From Monosporascus cannonballus (lineage: Eukaryota > Ascomycota > Sordariomycetes > Xylariales): a stretch of 64,000 bases of DNA. Every line of letters begins with the position of its first letter. Positions within the stretch are counted from its first letter, which is position 1. Location: positions 17,414 to 81,413 of the forward strand of contig QJNS01000311.1 of assembly GCA_004154925.1 (NCBI GenBank). The letters are read 5' to 3'. The notes beneath the pieces are model-generated. The model made no database searches, was not told the origin of the DNA, and worked only from the letters and a program-made list of their open reading frames with translations. Shown one piece after another: positions 11,389 through 25,171 of the stretch. Made by a program: the position numbers and the translations under genes.

Positions 11389-14300
11389 ACTTTAATTAAG
11401 CTATAATTGTTTTTAGCGTAATACCAAGTATATTTCGGATATTTTCTTATTTGACTTATTACGTTTATTATACGAATTAAATTCGTAATTAAACGACTTA
11501 CCGGAAATGCGGTTATTTAATTTAAGTCTGTTATAAGAAAATACGTTACTTTGCCAGTCGAAAAACGAACCTCGGAAGTAATACGAATTTATAACGATTA
11601 CGAATAATTCGAATAAATATTAACGAAAACTTTCGAAATAATAAACGAAAAAACAAAAGCCGAAATATAAATCTAGTAATTACGATAAAAAGAATTAATA
11701 TTTAATATCGGTAATACGTTTATTTAATTAACTTTTAAATGATATTAGAGATAAAAATATTAATACTTAAATTTTTCGATAATTTTAAAGAAATATAAAA
11801 AAAAGCTTTTTAATTTTAATTAACTTAATTATTTGTCGGATTATATCGCAATAATAATTAAGATCGATGATCGATAATACGCTTAACGTATTAAAAGCAT
11901 CAAAAGCAAATATAATAATAAACCCCGATATACGGCCAACATTAGTGCTCCTTAACGCGGTAACACTTTTTACGGCACAGAACCAAAATCTATAAAGGTA
12001 GAGGTTATTTATAGAAAGAACTAGAATTAAACCAATGCTTCAATTGTAACAAAATAGAATATAAGATAGCATAATGTAAAGAACCTAAGAAAGCTTATCA
12101 AAATAACTAAAAACCTATACCGGAAAAACAATCCAAAGAAATTAAAAAAAACGGAAGCAAACCTATTAACATAATTCGGCTTAAGTATATACCAGGCCCA
12201 CTATGGCGAAATATCCAGCAAAAAAATACAAAAAGCCAGGAAACTGGCTTAATAAGTATCGCAAATATAATAAGAAATACTATAAGGATAATTACGCAAA
12301 TACCAGGATTAAACTGAAAGAATTTGTCTCGGAATCCTTAATCGATACGGCAAAATATATATTATATATTGTCGAAGACGAGAATATCATAATTACGAAA
12401 AATAGAAATAGTACATCCATAAACGAATTACATGTATATATTATAAGAGATTCGATTTTTCAAATTATATCGGAAATAATAAAAATAATAAATAATAGTA
12501 TCGATATTTTCGATTTATAATCCCAGATAATATATAATAATTAGCCGAAATAAAAAGCTGGCCCGAAAAGAGATAATACCCGCAAAAAGATTTCTTTTAT
12601 TATTATGAGTAGTATAATTACTAAACAGAAAAAAAGTTAATCTGATATATAATAAAAAAAAATATTATTAAAAAGTTATTACAGATTTCGATTTTTAATT
12701 AATACTTATTCCATACTTTTATAAAAAAAACTATTAAAAATACGTTAATTTATAGAAAAACTTTAAAACATTAATTAGCATAATATATAATAAAATACAG
12801 TCGAAATTATAAAAAACAAAATTTATTTAATAAGAAATAGAATTATAATAAAATTAAAGAAATTAATATAGTTCGAAGGAACAATATACTAACAATAACG
12901 ATAAATATAATAGCTTAACGCATTAAATATCGAAATATAAACTAAGTTCGATAAATTCGAAAAAGGTTAAAAAAAGGTTATTTATAAAAAAGCCGCAAAA
13001 TAATAAAACCTAAAGAAGTCAAAGAAAACTGCCAAAAAGGGCTGTAAACGCGACGATAAGAACCGTTAATAACCTTAACATTTTAGATATACGAATCGGA
13101 ACGTACTGGTATATCACAATAATGAACTACGGACCTTTAGGCGGGAATTATATTATACTAGGTATAGTTATTAAGCTTAGATTATTATAGAGATATAAGT
13201 TAAAATCTTATATAACGATACACGTCGAAAGTTAGAAATTCGCTTACAATAACAAGAAAATTATATGCAAAATTAATTAGCTCGAAATTTTTATTTAAAG
13301 ATAATACCAGATAATCGATTTTAATATCGTGTTATTTAGAAATTACGATATAATCTTCAGAAGGCCATGGATGTACCAGTACAAAGTCTTAATTAATGAA
13401 CGGATTGGCCAGGTAAAGTTCATCTTATACCCTATTAACGGATAAGAACAAAAAAATTAAGATCTTAAGATTCGATTGGAAATGGCAACAAATGCAGGCA
13501 TAAAAATACAATAAAAACCTTATTACTCAAAAGGACAAAATATAAGAAAAAAAACGGGTATTAAAAAAGAATATAACGTGTCGTTATTACCATTAAAGCA
13601 AAATTAAAGCAATTAAATAACGACCTAGAATAATAATTTTCAGGGTTCCAAAATCCATTTAATATATTATTATAATATTATGAATATAGGCAATTTTTCA
13701 AAAAAAAACTTAATAAGAAATTATTAAATATAGCTAATAAAATTATGAAATAATACTTAAGAAAAGGTTTTCGACGAAGTTTTATCTTATTTATAATCTT
13801 AACGGAAATGAATTACGTATTCTTAAAAAATACCTGGAAAATCGGTTACAAAGAAATTGGATTCGACTTTCGAAATTACTAGTAAATTATTTAATATTTT
13901 TCGTATTAAAAAAACGAAAAATTGCGATTTGTAGTTAATTATCAATAATTAAACGATATTATTATTGAAAATTAAATATTATTACCCTTAATTACAGAAA
14001 TAAAAAACCAACCTTACGCAGCCAAATCGTTCATAATATTCGATTTTAAAAATAAATATAACCGTAGTATAATTAAAAAAGGATACGAATAAAAAACGAC
14101 TTTTAAGATAAAATACGGATAATTTAAGTATTTAGTTATATTAATAAGATTTTCGAACGTATTAATAATTTTGTAACGAATAATAAATTAAGTATTATAA
14201 AAATATCTCGATGTTTTCATCGTTTGTTATTTCGACAATATTTTTATTTTTTAAAAAACCAAAGAAATATATGCAGAATACGTTTATAAAGTTTTTTAAG

Positions 14301-17077
14301 CTTTATAAAACGCAAAATGATTTATTAACGCAGGAAAAGATTAACTTTACGCATAGGAAGTAAAATATCTGGGACATATTATTACTTTAAAATATATTAA
14401 AATAAACCCTAAGAAAATTATTATACTTATAAAATAACAAACGCTAACGACGGTTAAGAAAATATAAGTATTCCTTAAATTCGCTAACCATTATAAGAAA
14501 TTTATTCGGAATTTTAATAGGATAATTATACCCCTAATAAACCTTACGAAAAAAAAAGTTCAAATAAATGTCCGAAATAAAAAAACATTATAAAATATTA
14601 AGAATGCGATTATTAACAAACTAATATTTATTATATATAATTTAAACCGCCTTGTTAAATTAATAACCGATATTTTGAATTACGTATTAAACCTAATAAT
14701 CGGATAATAAAATAATTGAAGAAAATTATACCTAATTATATTCTTTTTAAATAAGTTTAAAAAAAACCAAATTTAATTACAGCATTCCAAATAGGCAATT
14801 TATAGCTATTATTATGGTATTTCGAAAATTTAGGTGTATCTTAAAAAGAAATTTGTATTAAGTTAAAGTTTATACAGATTATCCAAATTTTACCCGATTT
14901 ACTACGATCAAAAAACTTATAAAACGATAACTTCGTTACGCAGAAAAATTGGCAAATTTCGATTTCATAATTATCTATAGGAAAAGTTTAAAAAACAATA
15001 AAGCAAATGTCTTAAGCAAACGACTAAACATCAAAAGAATTGGTCAAAGTTCGCAATATAATTTTTGATATTATTATAAAAGGATATTTACGCGCGCGAC
15101 AGATTACGACAATTCGGGCAATATTTTTTAACATATATCAAAAAATCCTGTAATACAACGACGGTTTTTTAAAAAGCCAAGAAACGAATAAAATATAAAT
15201 TCTAAAAGAATATCAGAAAAATCTAATACGAAATATATACGAATATCAGTTATACGGATATCCAGGAATTTATAAAACCTGAAAATAATTTCGAAGTATA
15301 TATTCTTTTTTTAAAATAAAATTAACGATATAAAATATTATATAGCAATATAAATTTTGTGCTAAAATAAAAATTCGACGATATAAACTATACGAAAAAT
15401 TACAGTTATTATTAATTGCAAAATAATAATAATATTTAATTCTATTTGATTTTATTATTAAATTTCTTATATTAAATAATTTAAGTATCAAAATATCTTA
15501 CGATACTATTTTCGGAATCGTCGATCGACCTACAAAATATCCTTATTTCTTACCACATTATCAAGATATGAACGCCGAACAAATAACATATATTTTTTTA
15601 AAATATATCTTTAATATAGATAGAATATTAATAATACTTATTTTAAGTAAAGAATTAATATTTATATATAAATTTTGGCAAAGCTTTAAAATATAGATTG
15701 GCTGAAATGATAAATTATTTAATATATTTAAACTTTGGATAAATAAATAAATAAAATAAATAAACCAAATTTTAAAAGCTTATTTACGATATTACATTAA
15801 TTACAAACAAAATAACTAAATTTAATAATTACTTATTACTTAATTAACTTATCGTATTGATTATTACGGAAATATCAAATAATATTACTATATACAAATT
15901 TTGATTTTATTTTAAAAAGCTATAAAAAGTTACGTCATAATAATTTAATTAATATCAAAATATTTTTATATCGGAATAATTACTATAATTATATAAAAAA
16001 TAAAAACGGAATTAAAATTGATACGTAATTAAATAAATAAATATTATAATTAAAAAACGTTCAAAGGATTAATTTTGAAAAAAAAAAAAATTTTCTTTAT
16101 TACAAAAAATATTCAAATTAAATAGTCTAATAAAAAACTCGATTTCAAATATATCGATTTATATAAAATTATTAAAAAGTCTTAAAAAACTATTAATTAA
16201 AACTGTTATCAACAATTAAATTTTATTTAATATTTTAGGTTTTTTAATTCCAATTAATACCGGATATAATCAAAATATATTCGATATAAAATAATGTAAA
16301 ATTAAAAAACAAATAAATATATAAAGTAAAAAAGTTTTTAATATACGAAAACAAAACGGATTTACCTAATACCTAATTAAATAAAAAAGTTACTCGGATT
16401 CCGAAAATATTTGAAAATCTGCTAAAAGCTTTATTGGCGTTTAGCGCCTGCTAAAGAACTTTTACTAATAATAATGGGTACGTCCCAGTTAACAGTCGAC
16501 CAATTAGTAACCGGGATATCAGGCCAGTCGGCCGCAGTTTGCGTTAACGTAATAGATATAACAGCAATTTCCAATTGTTATTACTCCTTTTCTAGGCGTT
16601 CAAATTGCGTTATAGCTTTCATATCTTTGATATTTCGACGAAATATCTCGATGTTATAATAACGAAACAACCGCCTTTAATTTTGCAAACGGTCCAGCTT
16701 TTTAATAGCCGTTCGTAACGTTTTACGAACCTATTATTTTTTATGTTCTAAATGATCCTTTTTATTTAGAAATTTTTGATATTTAATTTTTGAAAGGTCG
16801 AAAATATTATAAAGATTGCTATAATGGATATTACGCGCATATTTTAAAGAACCTTAAATAGCTTTGTATTTTATACTTTTTTTATAAAGAAAACAAAAAG
16901 GTATTATAAAACCAAAACGTTAAATATGTTTTAAGAGATTAAAAGTATTAATATATTTACGAAAACGAAACCTTTTAATGCGTCGCGATATAATAAATAT
17001 AAAAAAAGATTATATACTGGAATTAATAAACAAATAATTTAATTTTTAGCGATAAAGATCCTAGGAGAAAAAACTCG
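11389..17077 (+). pseudogene. degenerate gag-pol of element A
   Basis: Plus-strand Ty3/gypsy remnants in order. A gag zinc knuckle at about 12028-12075 reads CFNCNK.E.K with the last ligand Cys still present. An open frame at 12203-12520 is rich in Lys, Tyr and Asn. A protease-like region with GPLGGNYI lies near 13130-13160. A mutated catalytic reverse transcriptase motif (CYFDNIFIF) lies near 14225-14255. RNase H and connection lie at 14770-15030 (KVYTDYPNFTRF). Integrase follows, and a chromodomain-like YLIK-stop-KK near 16370 where Trp has become a stop. The order matches element D and identifies a chromovirus. Stops and frameshifts throughout. Confidence 0.82.
12203..12520 (+). pseudogene. 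residual open frame of element A between gag knuckle and protease
   Basis: 105 codons, basic at first (AKKYKKPGNWLNKYRKYNKK), then hydrophobic and Ile-rich. The same segment survives in element D at 20225-20536 with clear similarity (KYYKDNYANTRI versus KRYKDNYTNARI; YIIRDSIFQ versus YIIRDLIFQ). Survival in two copies reflects old shared coding sequence, not a separate gene. It is part of the polyprotein upstream of the protease. Confidence 0.55.
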
Positions 17078-17474
17078 TATTATAGCTTAACGGTTTTGGC
17101 TTTTTTGCAGACGGTTAGGCTTACGAAAAAAAATAAATACCGACCGCCGCCAAGATGTTACGTAATTAACTTAAAGGTTTTAAGGTGTCAAACATCTTAA
17201 GCCCTTTAAGCTAGCGAAAAAGCTTAAAGGGCTTAACGGGCTTAAGGATTTAAGCCGTTTAAGCATTTTGAATCAAAATAAGGATATATATGTTTATTAC
17301 ATCCATAGTTTAGATAGCTTTAGCTTATAATAACAATTCGTTACCCAAGGCACTTTTAGTATTATAAGACGTAATACGTTATTATATTTATTGTTCAGTT
17401 TCTTACGATACTCCTGCTAACATAAACTCGTACAACTAAGGTTTAATAGTTGATTAAACATCCTAGCCGTCATA
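17078..17474 (+). repeat. 3' LTR of element A
   Basis: 397 bp, starting TATTATAGCTTAACGG and ending CTAGCCGTCATA, then the TSD ATTAC. A purine-rich AGGAGAAAAAA tract at 17063-17073 just upstream may be the decayed polypurine tract. Confidence 0.9.
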
Positions 17475-17509
17475 ATTACCTGTTAAATAAGGAGCGTAAT
17501 ACGCATGCA

Positions 17510-17897
17510 TGTAACGGCTAAGAAGTTTAACCAATTATTAAAACGTTAGTCGTACGGGTTTATATTAGCAGGAGTATTATATATGTTTAAGCAATAAAAT
17601 AAATTAAATATATTTGGTAATGACAAAAGTAATTTACGTAATCAATTATTCTTATAGGCTGGTAATATTTAAAGTACACAAACGAATATACATATATATT
17701 TTATTCTGGATCTTTTTCAATTCATTGAATTATTTTTAATTTATATTAATTAATTATTCCAGATTTTTTAAACTGCTTAAATTCTTTCGAATCTATATTA
17801 ATTAATTATATGATATTTTTTAACATTCTTTAAATTAGATATGATCTGTATTAATTAGTTATACTTGAGTTTTTTTAAAAAATTCTTTATATTACTT
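17510..17897 (-). repeat. Left part of the LTR of element E, split by element C
   Basis: Starts TGTAACGGCTAAGAAG and follows the B-type LTR (inverted sense) through the repeated GGATC(T)ATATTAATTA segment. It is heavily mutated, including loss of most CpG. It stops at TACTT, where element C begins. The rest of this LTR seems to resume after C at 31571-31573/31767. Only about 30 bp separate it from element A's right TSD. Confidence 0.7.
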
Positions 17898-18211
17898 TAT
17901 TACAATGTAACAAGTTCAGGCTGTTAAAAAAGGTGATAATAATAAACAGCCAAAGAATTAAGTAAATTAGGTTGCGTAATAAATTGCTAATTTACTGATA
18001 ATACGCTAATAAACCAACGAAAGTATATATATTTATTAAATGTATAATGTAAACAATATTAATTTACAATATAATCTCGTTATTTAAACATATTTTTGAT
18101 AATACGAAATATAATTCAGTTATATGATTACTTAAATTGTTATATTATTTTTATTAATATAAATCCGTATAATTAATATTTAATTATAAATTGAAACTTT
18201 TAATCATTATA
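17898..18211 (+). repeat. 5' LTR of element C
   Basis: About 314 bp, beginning TATTACAATG and ending AATCATTATA, directly followed by the interior start CGTTATAAGTT that elements B and D share. Confidence 0.65.
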
Positions 18212-18771
18212 CGTTATAAGTTATTATTTAATAATATTTTTGAACTTTAAATAATGTTTTCGATACTATATTAACGAATAAACATATTTACGAAATTTTT
18301 AAATAAGTTGTAAATTCCGATAGAAAGTTAAAAAAACTTACTTCGATTAAAAAAATGTAGTTTAATATCTGGGCCTAACAAATTAATAAATCGTATATTT
18401 TGAAAATAATAATAATAATTTTATTACTTTATTCGAAACCGTTTTAAAGAAGTTCGAATGTAAAAATCAAACTTTAATTCGAAAAGATCAATACAATTTC
18501 AACAATTATTCCATTTGATATTTAATAAAGAATTAATAAATGTTTTAAACTTTTTAAATGCGGGATATTTAACAACGATTTAACTAAATATTAAATATAC
18601 ATTAAATATTTCCCTGTTCGGCTTATAAATTTTATTTTACGAATGGAATTTGCAATAAAAGACCTCCGGGCAATATAAAAATTTAACTTCAATTAAAATT
18701 AAGAAGATATATTAATTTATTTTTCCAATCACGAACCAGGAAAGTAATAAAAATTTATAATAATTACGAAG
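18212..18771 (+). pseudogene. 5' interior (gag leader) remnant of element C
   Basis: Begins CGTTATAAGTTATTATTTAA, homologous to the interior starts of A (3402) and D (19165). No open frame. It ends at the TRIM and element D insertion point, with TSD CATTC at 18772-18776, and resumes at 25976. Confidence 0.6.
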
Positions 18772-18777
18772 CATTCT

Positions 18778-19164
18778 TGTTACGACCCGACAAACTCCGG
18801 TCTCAAGAAACGGTCAGGCAGGAGCACACGGGCCACCTCCCGGGTCACGTGACGGTAATCACTGCCAAGCCAGTGATCATCAGTAATCAAAGGTAATCCC
18901 AAATAATCGTAATTACTACCAACGGCGTGATCACGAGTAATCAAGCCAAAAATAAGAAAGGTATATACGCTTATTAAATCCATAGTTTAAATAGCTTTAA
19001 CTTACAATATTTTTCAATATTAATCGTTTGCAATAAGGTATTTCCGGTATTAAAAATAATAATATAATTATTATATCCATTACTTAGATTTTTACGATAT
19101 TTCTGTTAATATAAACCCGTTAACTTAAGGTTTAATAATTAGTTAAACCTTATAATTCGTTATA
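18778..19164 (+). repeat. 5' LTR of element D
   Basis: 387 bp. The first ~180 bp is GC-normal and contains repeated GTAATCA/GTGATCA motifs. A TATA box (GGTATATACG) lies near 18960, and about 35-40 bp further on comes AACTTACAAT, the likely start of the transcript. Confidence 0.9.
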
Positions 19165-20224
19165 CGTTATAAGTTTTTATTTAATAATACCGTCAGACTT
19201 TAAGCAATATTCAACACTGTTAAAATATCGACCAGCATTTAAAAAACCCTTACTTAATAGTTTCAGGTTCGAATTCGGGAACTGGAAAAAGAAATTCGAC
19301 AATTTAAGGTTACGTTATCTGCCTAACCTTTTTTTGTTTGCATAAAGCCGAAAAAACCAGAACCTTACGATAAAAAAGTAACCTTTAAACTTTTTTAATT
19401 TAAGTACGAATTTATTTTCGTTTTTTAAACCTTAATAACTTAACGAATATAATCCTAATAATAAGAATATATTTAATAAAAAATGCGGTTAATTGGTTTA
19501 AGCTAATTATAAGAAATTTCCTGGAAATAAAAAAAGCAAATAAAAAAAACTTTATTAATAAGATTTTTTTTTAATTTATACCAATTTCGAAAATAAAATG
19601 CGCAATATTTTCGGTAATCCAGATAAAAAACGATCCGTAGCTTAATAACTTTTATAATTCCGATAAAATAAATTTATATTTAAATACGTTATAATTTTTA
19701 AAAGTTTTGCGGCTAAGGCGAGATAGGGAAATAACAAAATTAACGCTTTTATCGATATATTTTATAAAACGTTAAAAATGATACAAAAAATAAGATTATT
19801 TGGATCGAACGATTAATTACTTTAAACCGATATATTGTAGAAGTAATTAAAATTAATAATTAATAATTTGAAAAATAATAGGAGAAAAAAGAATAATACG
19901 TTTTACGTTCGAAATATAATAAGTTTAACCAGAGGAAAAAACGAAATGCACCCTTTATTTTTTACGGAACGGCGCCAGGATTTATGGAACTCGGCGTTAC
20001 CTACAAATAGGATTGGAGCCAGATTAAGTACTTTAATTGCGGCAAAATGGGACATAAGGCTTATAAATATAAGAAACCTAAAAAATTACGGCAAAATAAT
20101 TAGATCTTTGTACCGAAAGGATAATCCAAAAATAATTAAGGAAATAATAATAAAGTTATTAATATAATTTAAGCTAAATATATATTAGGTTTATAGCAAA
20201 AGGTTTAATAAAAATTATTATAAT

Positions 20225-20536
20225 ATGAAATTCGATGCGAAATACGAAAAGCTAAAAAGTAAGTTTAATAAATATTGCAAGCATAATAAGAAACGTTATA
20301 AGGATAATTATACGAATGCCAGAATTGGACAGAAAAATTTTGCCCCGAAATACCCGATTAATACGGCAAAATGTACGCCATATATTGTCGACGATAAAAA
20401 TATCCCGATTACGAAAAATAAAAATAATATATTTATATACAAATTACCCGTATATATTATAAGGGATTTAATTTTCCAAACCGTACCGGGTATAATAAAA
20501 ATAATAAGCAATAGTATTAACAGTTTCGAACCATAG
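20225..20536 (+). pseudogene. residual open frame of element D, homologous to 12203-12520
   Basis: 103 codons between the gag knuckle and the protease region. It shares KYKDNYTNARI, DTAK/NTAK and YIIRD motifs with the equivalent frame in element A. It is a surviving piece of the polyprotein with no sign of separate expression. Confidence 0.55.
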
Positions 20537-23500
20537 CCCCAGGAGATATTTAATAGTTAGCCGAAATAAAAAGATAGCTTAAAAAAATAATGCCCGTAAG
20601 AAAACCCTTTTTGTTATTATGGATAATATAATTATTAAATAAAAAAAGAATTAATTTAGCGTACGGTTAAAAAATATTATTAAAAAGTTATTACGGATTT
20701 TTATTTTCAGTTAGCTTTTATTATAGATTTTTAGGAAAAAAAGGTTATTAAGGAAAAAATACGTTAATTTATAAGAGATCTTTAAAATAATAACTAGGAT
20801 AATGTATAATAAGATATAATCGCAAATATAAGAAAATAATTTATTCGATAAGAAGAAAAATTGCAAAAAAACCAGAAATAATTAATACGGTTTAAAGGAA
20901 TAGTACGCCGATAATAGCAATAGATCTAATAACTTAACGCGTTAAACGAAAAAATATAAGTAAAATTAAATAAATTCGAACAGAAATTAAAAGAAAAAAG
21001 TTATTGATAAAAAAGCCGTAAGATAACGAAATCCAAAGAAATTAAAAGGAATTTCCGAAAAAGGCTTTAAACGTAACGATAGGAAACGTTAATAACCTTA
21101 TTATTTTGGATATACGAATCGGAACGTACTGGTATACCGCAATGGTAAATTACGGAGCTTTAGGCGGAAATTACATTATACCGGATATAATTAATAAGCT
21201 TAAATTGCTATGGATATATAAGTTAAAACCTTATATAATAATGAATACCGAAAGTTAGGAATTTGCTTATAATAACGGAAAAATTATACGCGAAATTAAT
21301 TATTTCGAAAATTTTGTCTAAGGATGATATTAAATAGTTAATTTCGATATCGTTTTATTCGAGAATTACGATATAATTTTAAAATTACCATAAATACGCC
21401 AATACGGAATTTTAATTGATAACGGGATTAGCCAAATAAGGTTCGCTTTATACCTTATTAGTAAAAAAAAATTAAAATCTTAATATTCGATCGATAATAA
21501 CGACGAATATAAGTATAAGGATACGATAAATACTTTATTACCCAAAGAAATAAAATATAAAAGAAAATAAGCATTACAGAAAAATACGATATATCGTTAT
21601 TATTATCAAATTAAAATTAAAATAATTGAATAACGATTTAAAATAATAAAATTGATAGCTTAAGGAATTAAAAGAATTAATTAATATATTATTATAATAT
21701 TATAAATACGAATAGTTCTTTAGGAAGAAGTTCGACATAAAGTTATTAAAATATAGCGAATAAAATCATAAAATAATTTTTAAAAAAGGAATTTCGACAA
21801 AGTTTTATCTTATTTACAACCTTAATGGAAATAAATTACGTACTTTTAGAAAATACCTAAAAAATCGGCTATAAAAAGGATAGATTCGATTTTCGAAATT
21901 ACCAGCAGGATACCTTATGTTTTTCGTACTAAAAAAGAATAGAAAATTGCGACTTATAGTTGATTACCGATAATTAAACGACGTTATTATTAAGGATTAA
22001 ATATTATTACCCTTAATTACGGAAATAAAAAATCAATTTTACGGAACCAAATGGTTTATAATATTCGATCTTAGAAATAGATATAATTTTATTAGGATTA
22101 AAAAAGGATACGAATAAAAAATAGCCTTTAAGACGAAATACGGACTGTTTAAGTATTTGGTTATATTAATAGGATTTACGAACGTATTAGTAACCTTTTA
22201 GCAAATAGTAAATTACGTATTACGAAAATATTTCGATATTTTCGTCATATGTTATCTTGACGATATTTTTATTTTTTCGGAGATAAAAAAACATACGCAG
22301 GATACGTTTATAAAGTTCTTTAAGCTTTATAGAACGTAAAGTTATTTATTAACGTAAAGAAAAATTAGTTCTATATATAAAAAGTGGAATATCTAGGACA
22401 TTTTATCATTTCAGAACATATCAGGATAGACTTTAAAAAAGTCGCTACAGTTACAAAATAATAGACGCCAACGACGGTTAAAAAGGTACAGGCATTTTTT
22501 GGATTTGCCAATTATTACAGAAAGTTCATTCGAAATTTTAGCAGAATAACCATATCCCTAACAAATTTTACGAAAAAAAAAGAATTTAAATAGACGCTAA
22601 ATACGAAAAAAGCATTTTAGGATATTAAGAATATAATTACCAGCGAGTTAATACTAATTATATAGGATCTAAACCGCCCCGTTAAATTAGAAACCGATAT
22701 TTCGGATTACGCGTTAAATATAGTAATCGGATAACGAAATAATTAAGGCAAATTATACCTTATTGCATTTTTTTTATATAAATTAAAAAAAGCCGAACTT
22801 AATTATAATATTTTAAATAAGGAATTTATAATTATTATTATGGTATTTCGGGAATTTAGGTATTTCTTAAAGGGAAATTTGTACCAGATTAAGGTTTATA
22901 CGGATTATTAAAATCTTATCCGATTTATTACGATTAGGAAGTTTATAGGACGATAATTAAAATATGTAAAAGAATTGGCGAATTACGACTTCGTTATTAT
23001 CCATAAAAAAGGATTAGAAAATAATAAAGTAAATATTTTAAGTAAATAACTAAACTTCGAAAAAAAATTAATTAAAATTAATTATACAATTTTCGATATT
23101 ATTATAAAAAAATATTTACGCCTATAACAAGTTGCGACGATTCGGGTATTACCTAGTAATATATATTAGGAAATTTAATAATATAATAATAATTTCCTAA
23201 AAAACTAAAAAACGGAAAAAATATAAATACTAGAAAAATACCAAAGGAATTTAATACGAGAAATATACGAACATTAATTATATAGATATTTAGGGATTTA
23301 CAAAACCTTAAAGCGACTTTAACGTATATATTCCTTTTTTAAAATAAAATTAACGGTACAGAAAATTATACGGTAATATAATATTTGCGTTAAAGCAAAG
23401 ATTCGACGACATAAGCCATACGGAAAATTATAACCATTATTAGTCGCAAAACGACCATAGTATTTAATTATATTCGATTTTATTACCAAACTTCCTATAT

Positions 23501-25154
23501 TAAAAGATTTAGTTACTGGAATATATTACGATAATATTTTCGTAATCGTCGATCGATTTACGAAATCTTTTTATTTTTTTACCATATTACGAGGATATAA
23601 ACGCCGAATAACGAGCATATATTTTCTTCAGACATATTTTCAGCATATACGGATTATTAATGGAAATTATATTAAATAAAGAATTAATATTTATATTTAA
23701 ATTTTGGAAAGACCTTATAGCATATATCGGCTTAAATCATAAATTATTTAATACGTTTAAACCTTAGATAAATAAAGAGATAAAATAAATAAATTAAACT
23801 TTGGAAATTTACTTACGATATTATATTAATTATAAATAAAATATTTAGATTAAGAAATTATTAATTATATAATTAGCTTATAATACCAGTTATTACGAAA
23901 GTATCAAAATAATATTTACGAACGCAAATTTTGGTTTTATTTTAAAAGTTTACGGAAAAGTACGCGATAACGGTTTAATTAATATCAAAATAATTTTTAC
24001 GTTAAAACAGTTACGATAATTACAATAAAAAATAAAGATAAAATTAGAATTAGTACGGAATTAAATAAGCAAGTATTATAACTAAAAAAGGTTAAAAGGA
24101 TTAACTTTCGAAAAAGAAAAATGGTTTTTTTCGTTATAAAAAATATTTAAATAAAAAAACTTAGCAAAAAACTTAATTTCAAATATATCAATTTATATAA
24201 AATCGCTAAGAAAATCTTAGAAAATAATTATTAATTGAAATTCTTATTAAAAGTTAAATTCCATTTAATTTTTTATGTTTTCTTAAGTTAATAACAGATA
24301 TTATCAAAATATATACGGCATAAAACGATATAAAAGTAAAAAACAAACAGGTATATAAGGTAGAGAAAATTTTCGATATGCGAAAATAAAACGGATTTAC
24401 TTAATATTTAATCAAATGGAAAAAGCACCCAAATTCCGAAAATACCTAGAAACTCACCAAAAACCTCATTAACGTCCAACGCCTATTAAAAAACTTTTAC
24501 CAATAACAACGGGCGCGTTCCAATTAACAATCAACCAATTAATAACCGGGATATCGAGCCAGTTAATTGCGGCCTGCGCTAATATAATAACCGTAATAAC
24601 GGCCTTTAACTATTCTTATTCTTAATATTTTTATTCCTTTAACTTATCTAATAATTAAAGCTTACGTTATATTATAATAACGCTTTTCGAACGAATTAAC
24701 GCCTTTTATTTACGTAAATAAATAAAATGAAAAAGAACTTTATTTATTTTTTTCTTAATATTTGCATTAAATTTCAAAATAAAGCCGTTAAAGCCTTAAT
24801 AATTGCTTTTCGGCAAACGCTTTTTTGCATTCCAAGCGTTAATACTTATAATAAATATTTTGCAAAAAAAATGGGTATACCGGTATTATTACAGGATCGA
24901 CCCCGATTAATATATTCCTTATACCTTAAAACGTTTGTCATTATTTCATACTTTATGTTTTTCGAAAAATAATAAAAATAAAGTATAATTTCGTAATCAA
25001 ATTCGTCAAAGGCTTTTACGAAATCAGCACGATAAACGGTAAAAAAACGGGAAATACGACGAATTTTGGAAATACGAAATAACATAATTAAAAGTAAAGA
25101 AAAAAATACTTACCAAACGAAAAAAAGGAAAAAAAAATCTTAAGGGCAAGATTT

Positions 25155-25168
25155 AAAAAGGGGGGAAA
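25155..25168 (+). promoter_or_regulatory. polypurine tract of element D
   Basis: AAAAAGGGGGGAAA ends three bases before the 3' LTR (25172). In LTR retrotransposons this tract primes plus-strand DNA synthesis. A mutated equivalent (GGAAAAAAGGAAA) precedes the LTR of element F at 38854. Confidence 0.75.
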
Positions 25169-25171
25169 TCG

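Larger units (their letters stand above)
3007..17474 (+). mobile_element. Element A: Ty3/gypsy chromovirus-type LTR retrotransposon, RIP-mutated, split by element B
   Basis: The LTRs at 3007-3401 and 17078-17474 are homologous, start TGTTATGACC or its mutated form TATTATAGCT, and end GTTACA/GTCATA. A perfect 5-bp TSD, ATTAC, flanks the whole element at 3002-3006 and 17475-17479, so the two LTRs belong to one insertion although 14.5 kb apart. Element B (3762-11383) plus its TSD accounts for the excess. Without it A is about 6.8 kb, normal for the family. The coding interior (11389-17077) is on the plus strand and full of stops. Confidence 0.93.
19165..25171 (+). pseudogene. degenerate gag-pol of element D
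   Basis: Gag: zinc knuckle at 20029-20073 reading YFNCGKMGHKAYKYKK, where the first and last Cys of CX2CX4HX4C have become Tyr (TGC to TAC, RIP-type). An open basic frame lies at 20225-20536. Protease region at about 21130-21260 (YGALGGNYIIPDI, probably from DSGALGGNYI). The reverse transcriptase catalytic strand near 22240-22285 reads CYLDDILIF with both Asp kept, though stops surround it. RNase H lies at 22800-23050 and integrase at about 23150-24100. A chromodomain at about 24390-24480 reads YLIKWKKHPNSENT followed by a stop in place of Trp. The chromodomain defines the chromovirus clade. No full-length frame remains. Confidence 0.88.
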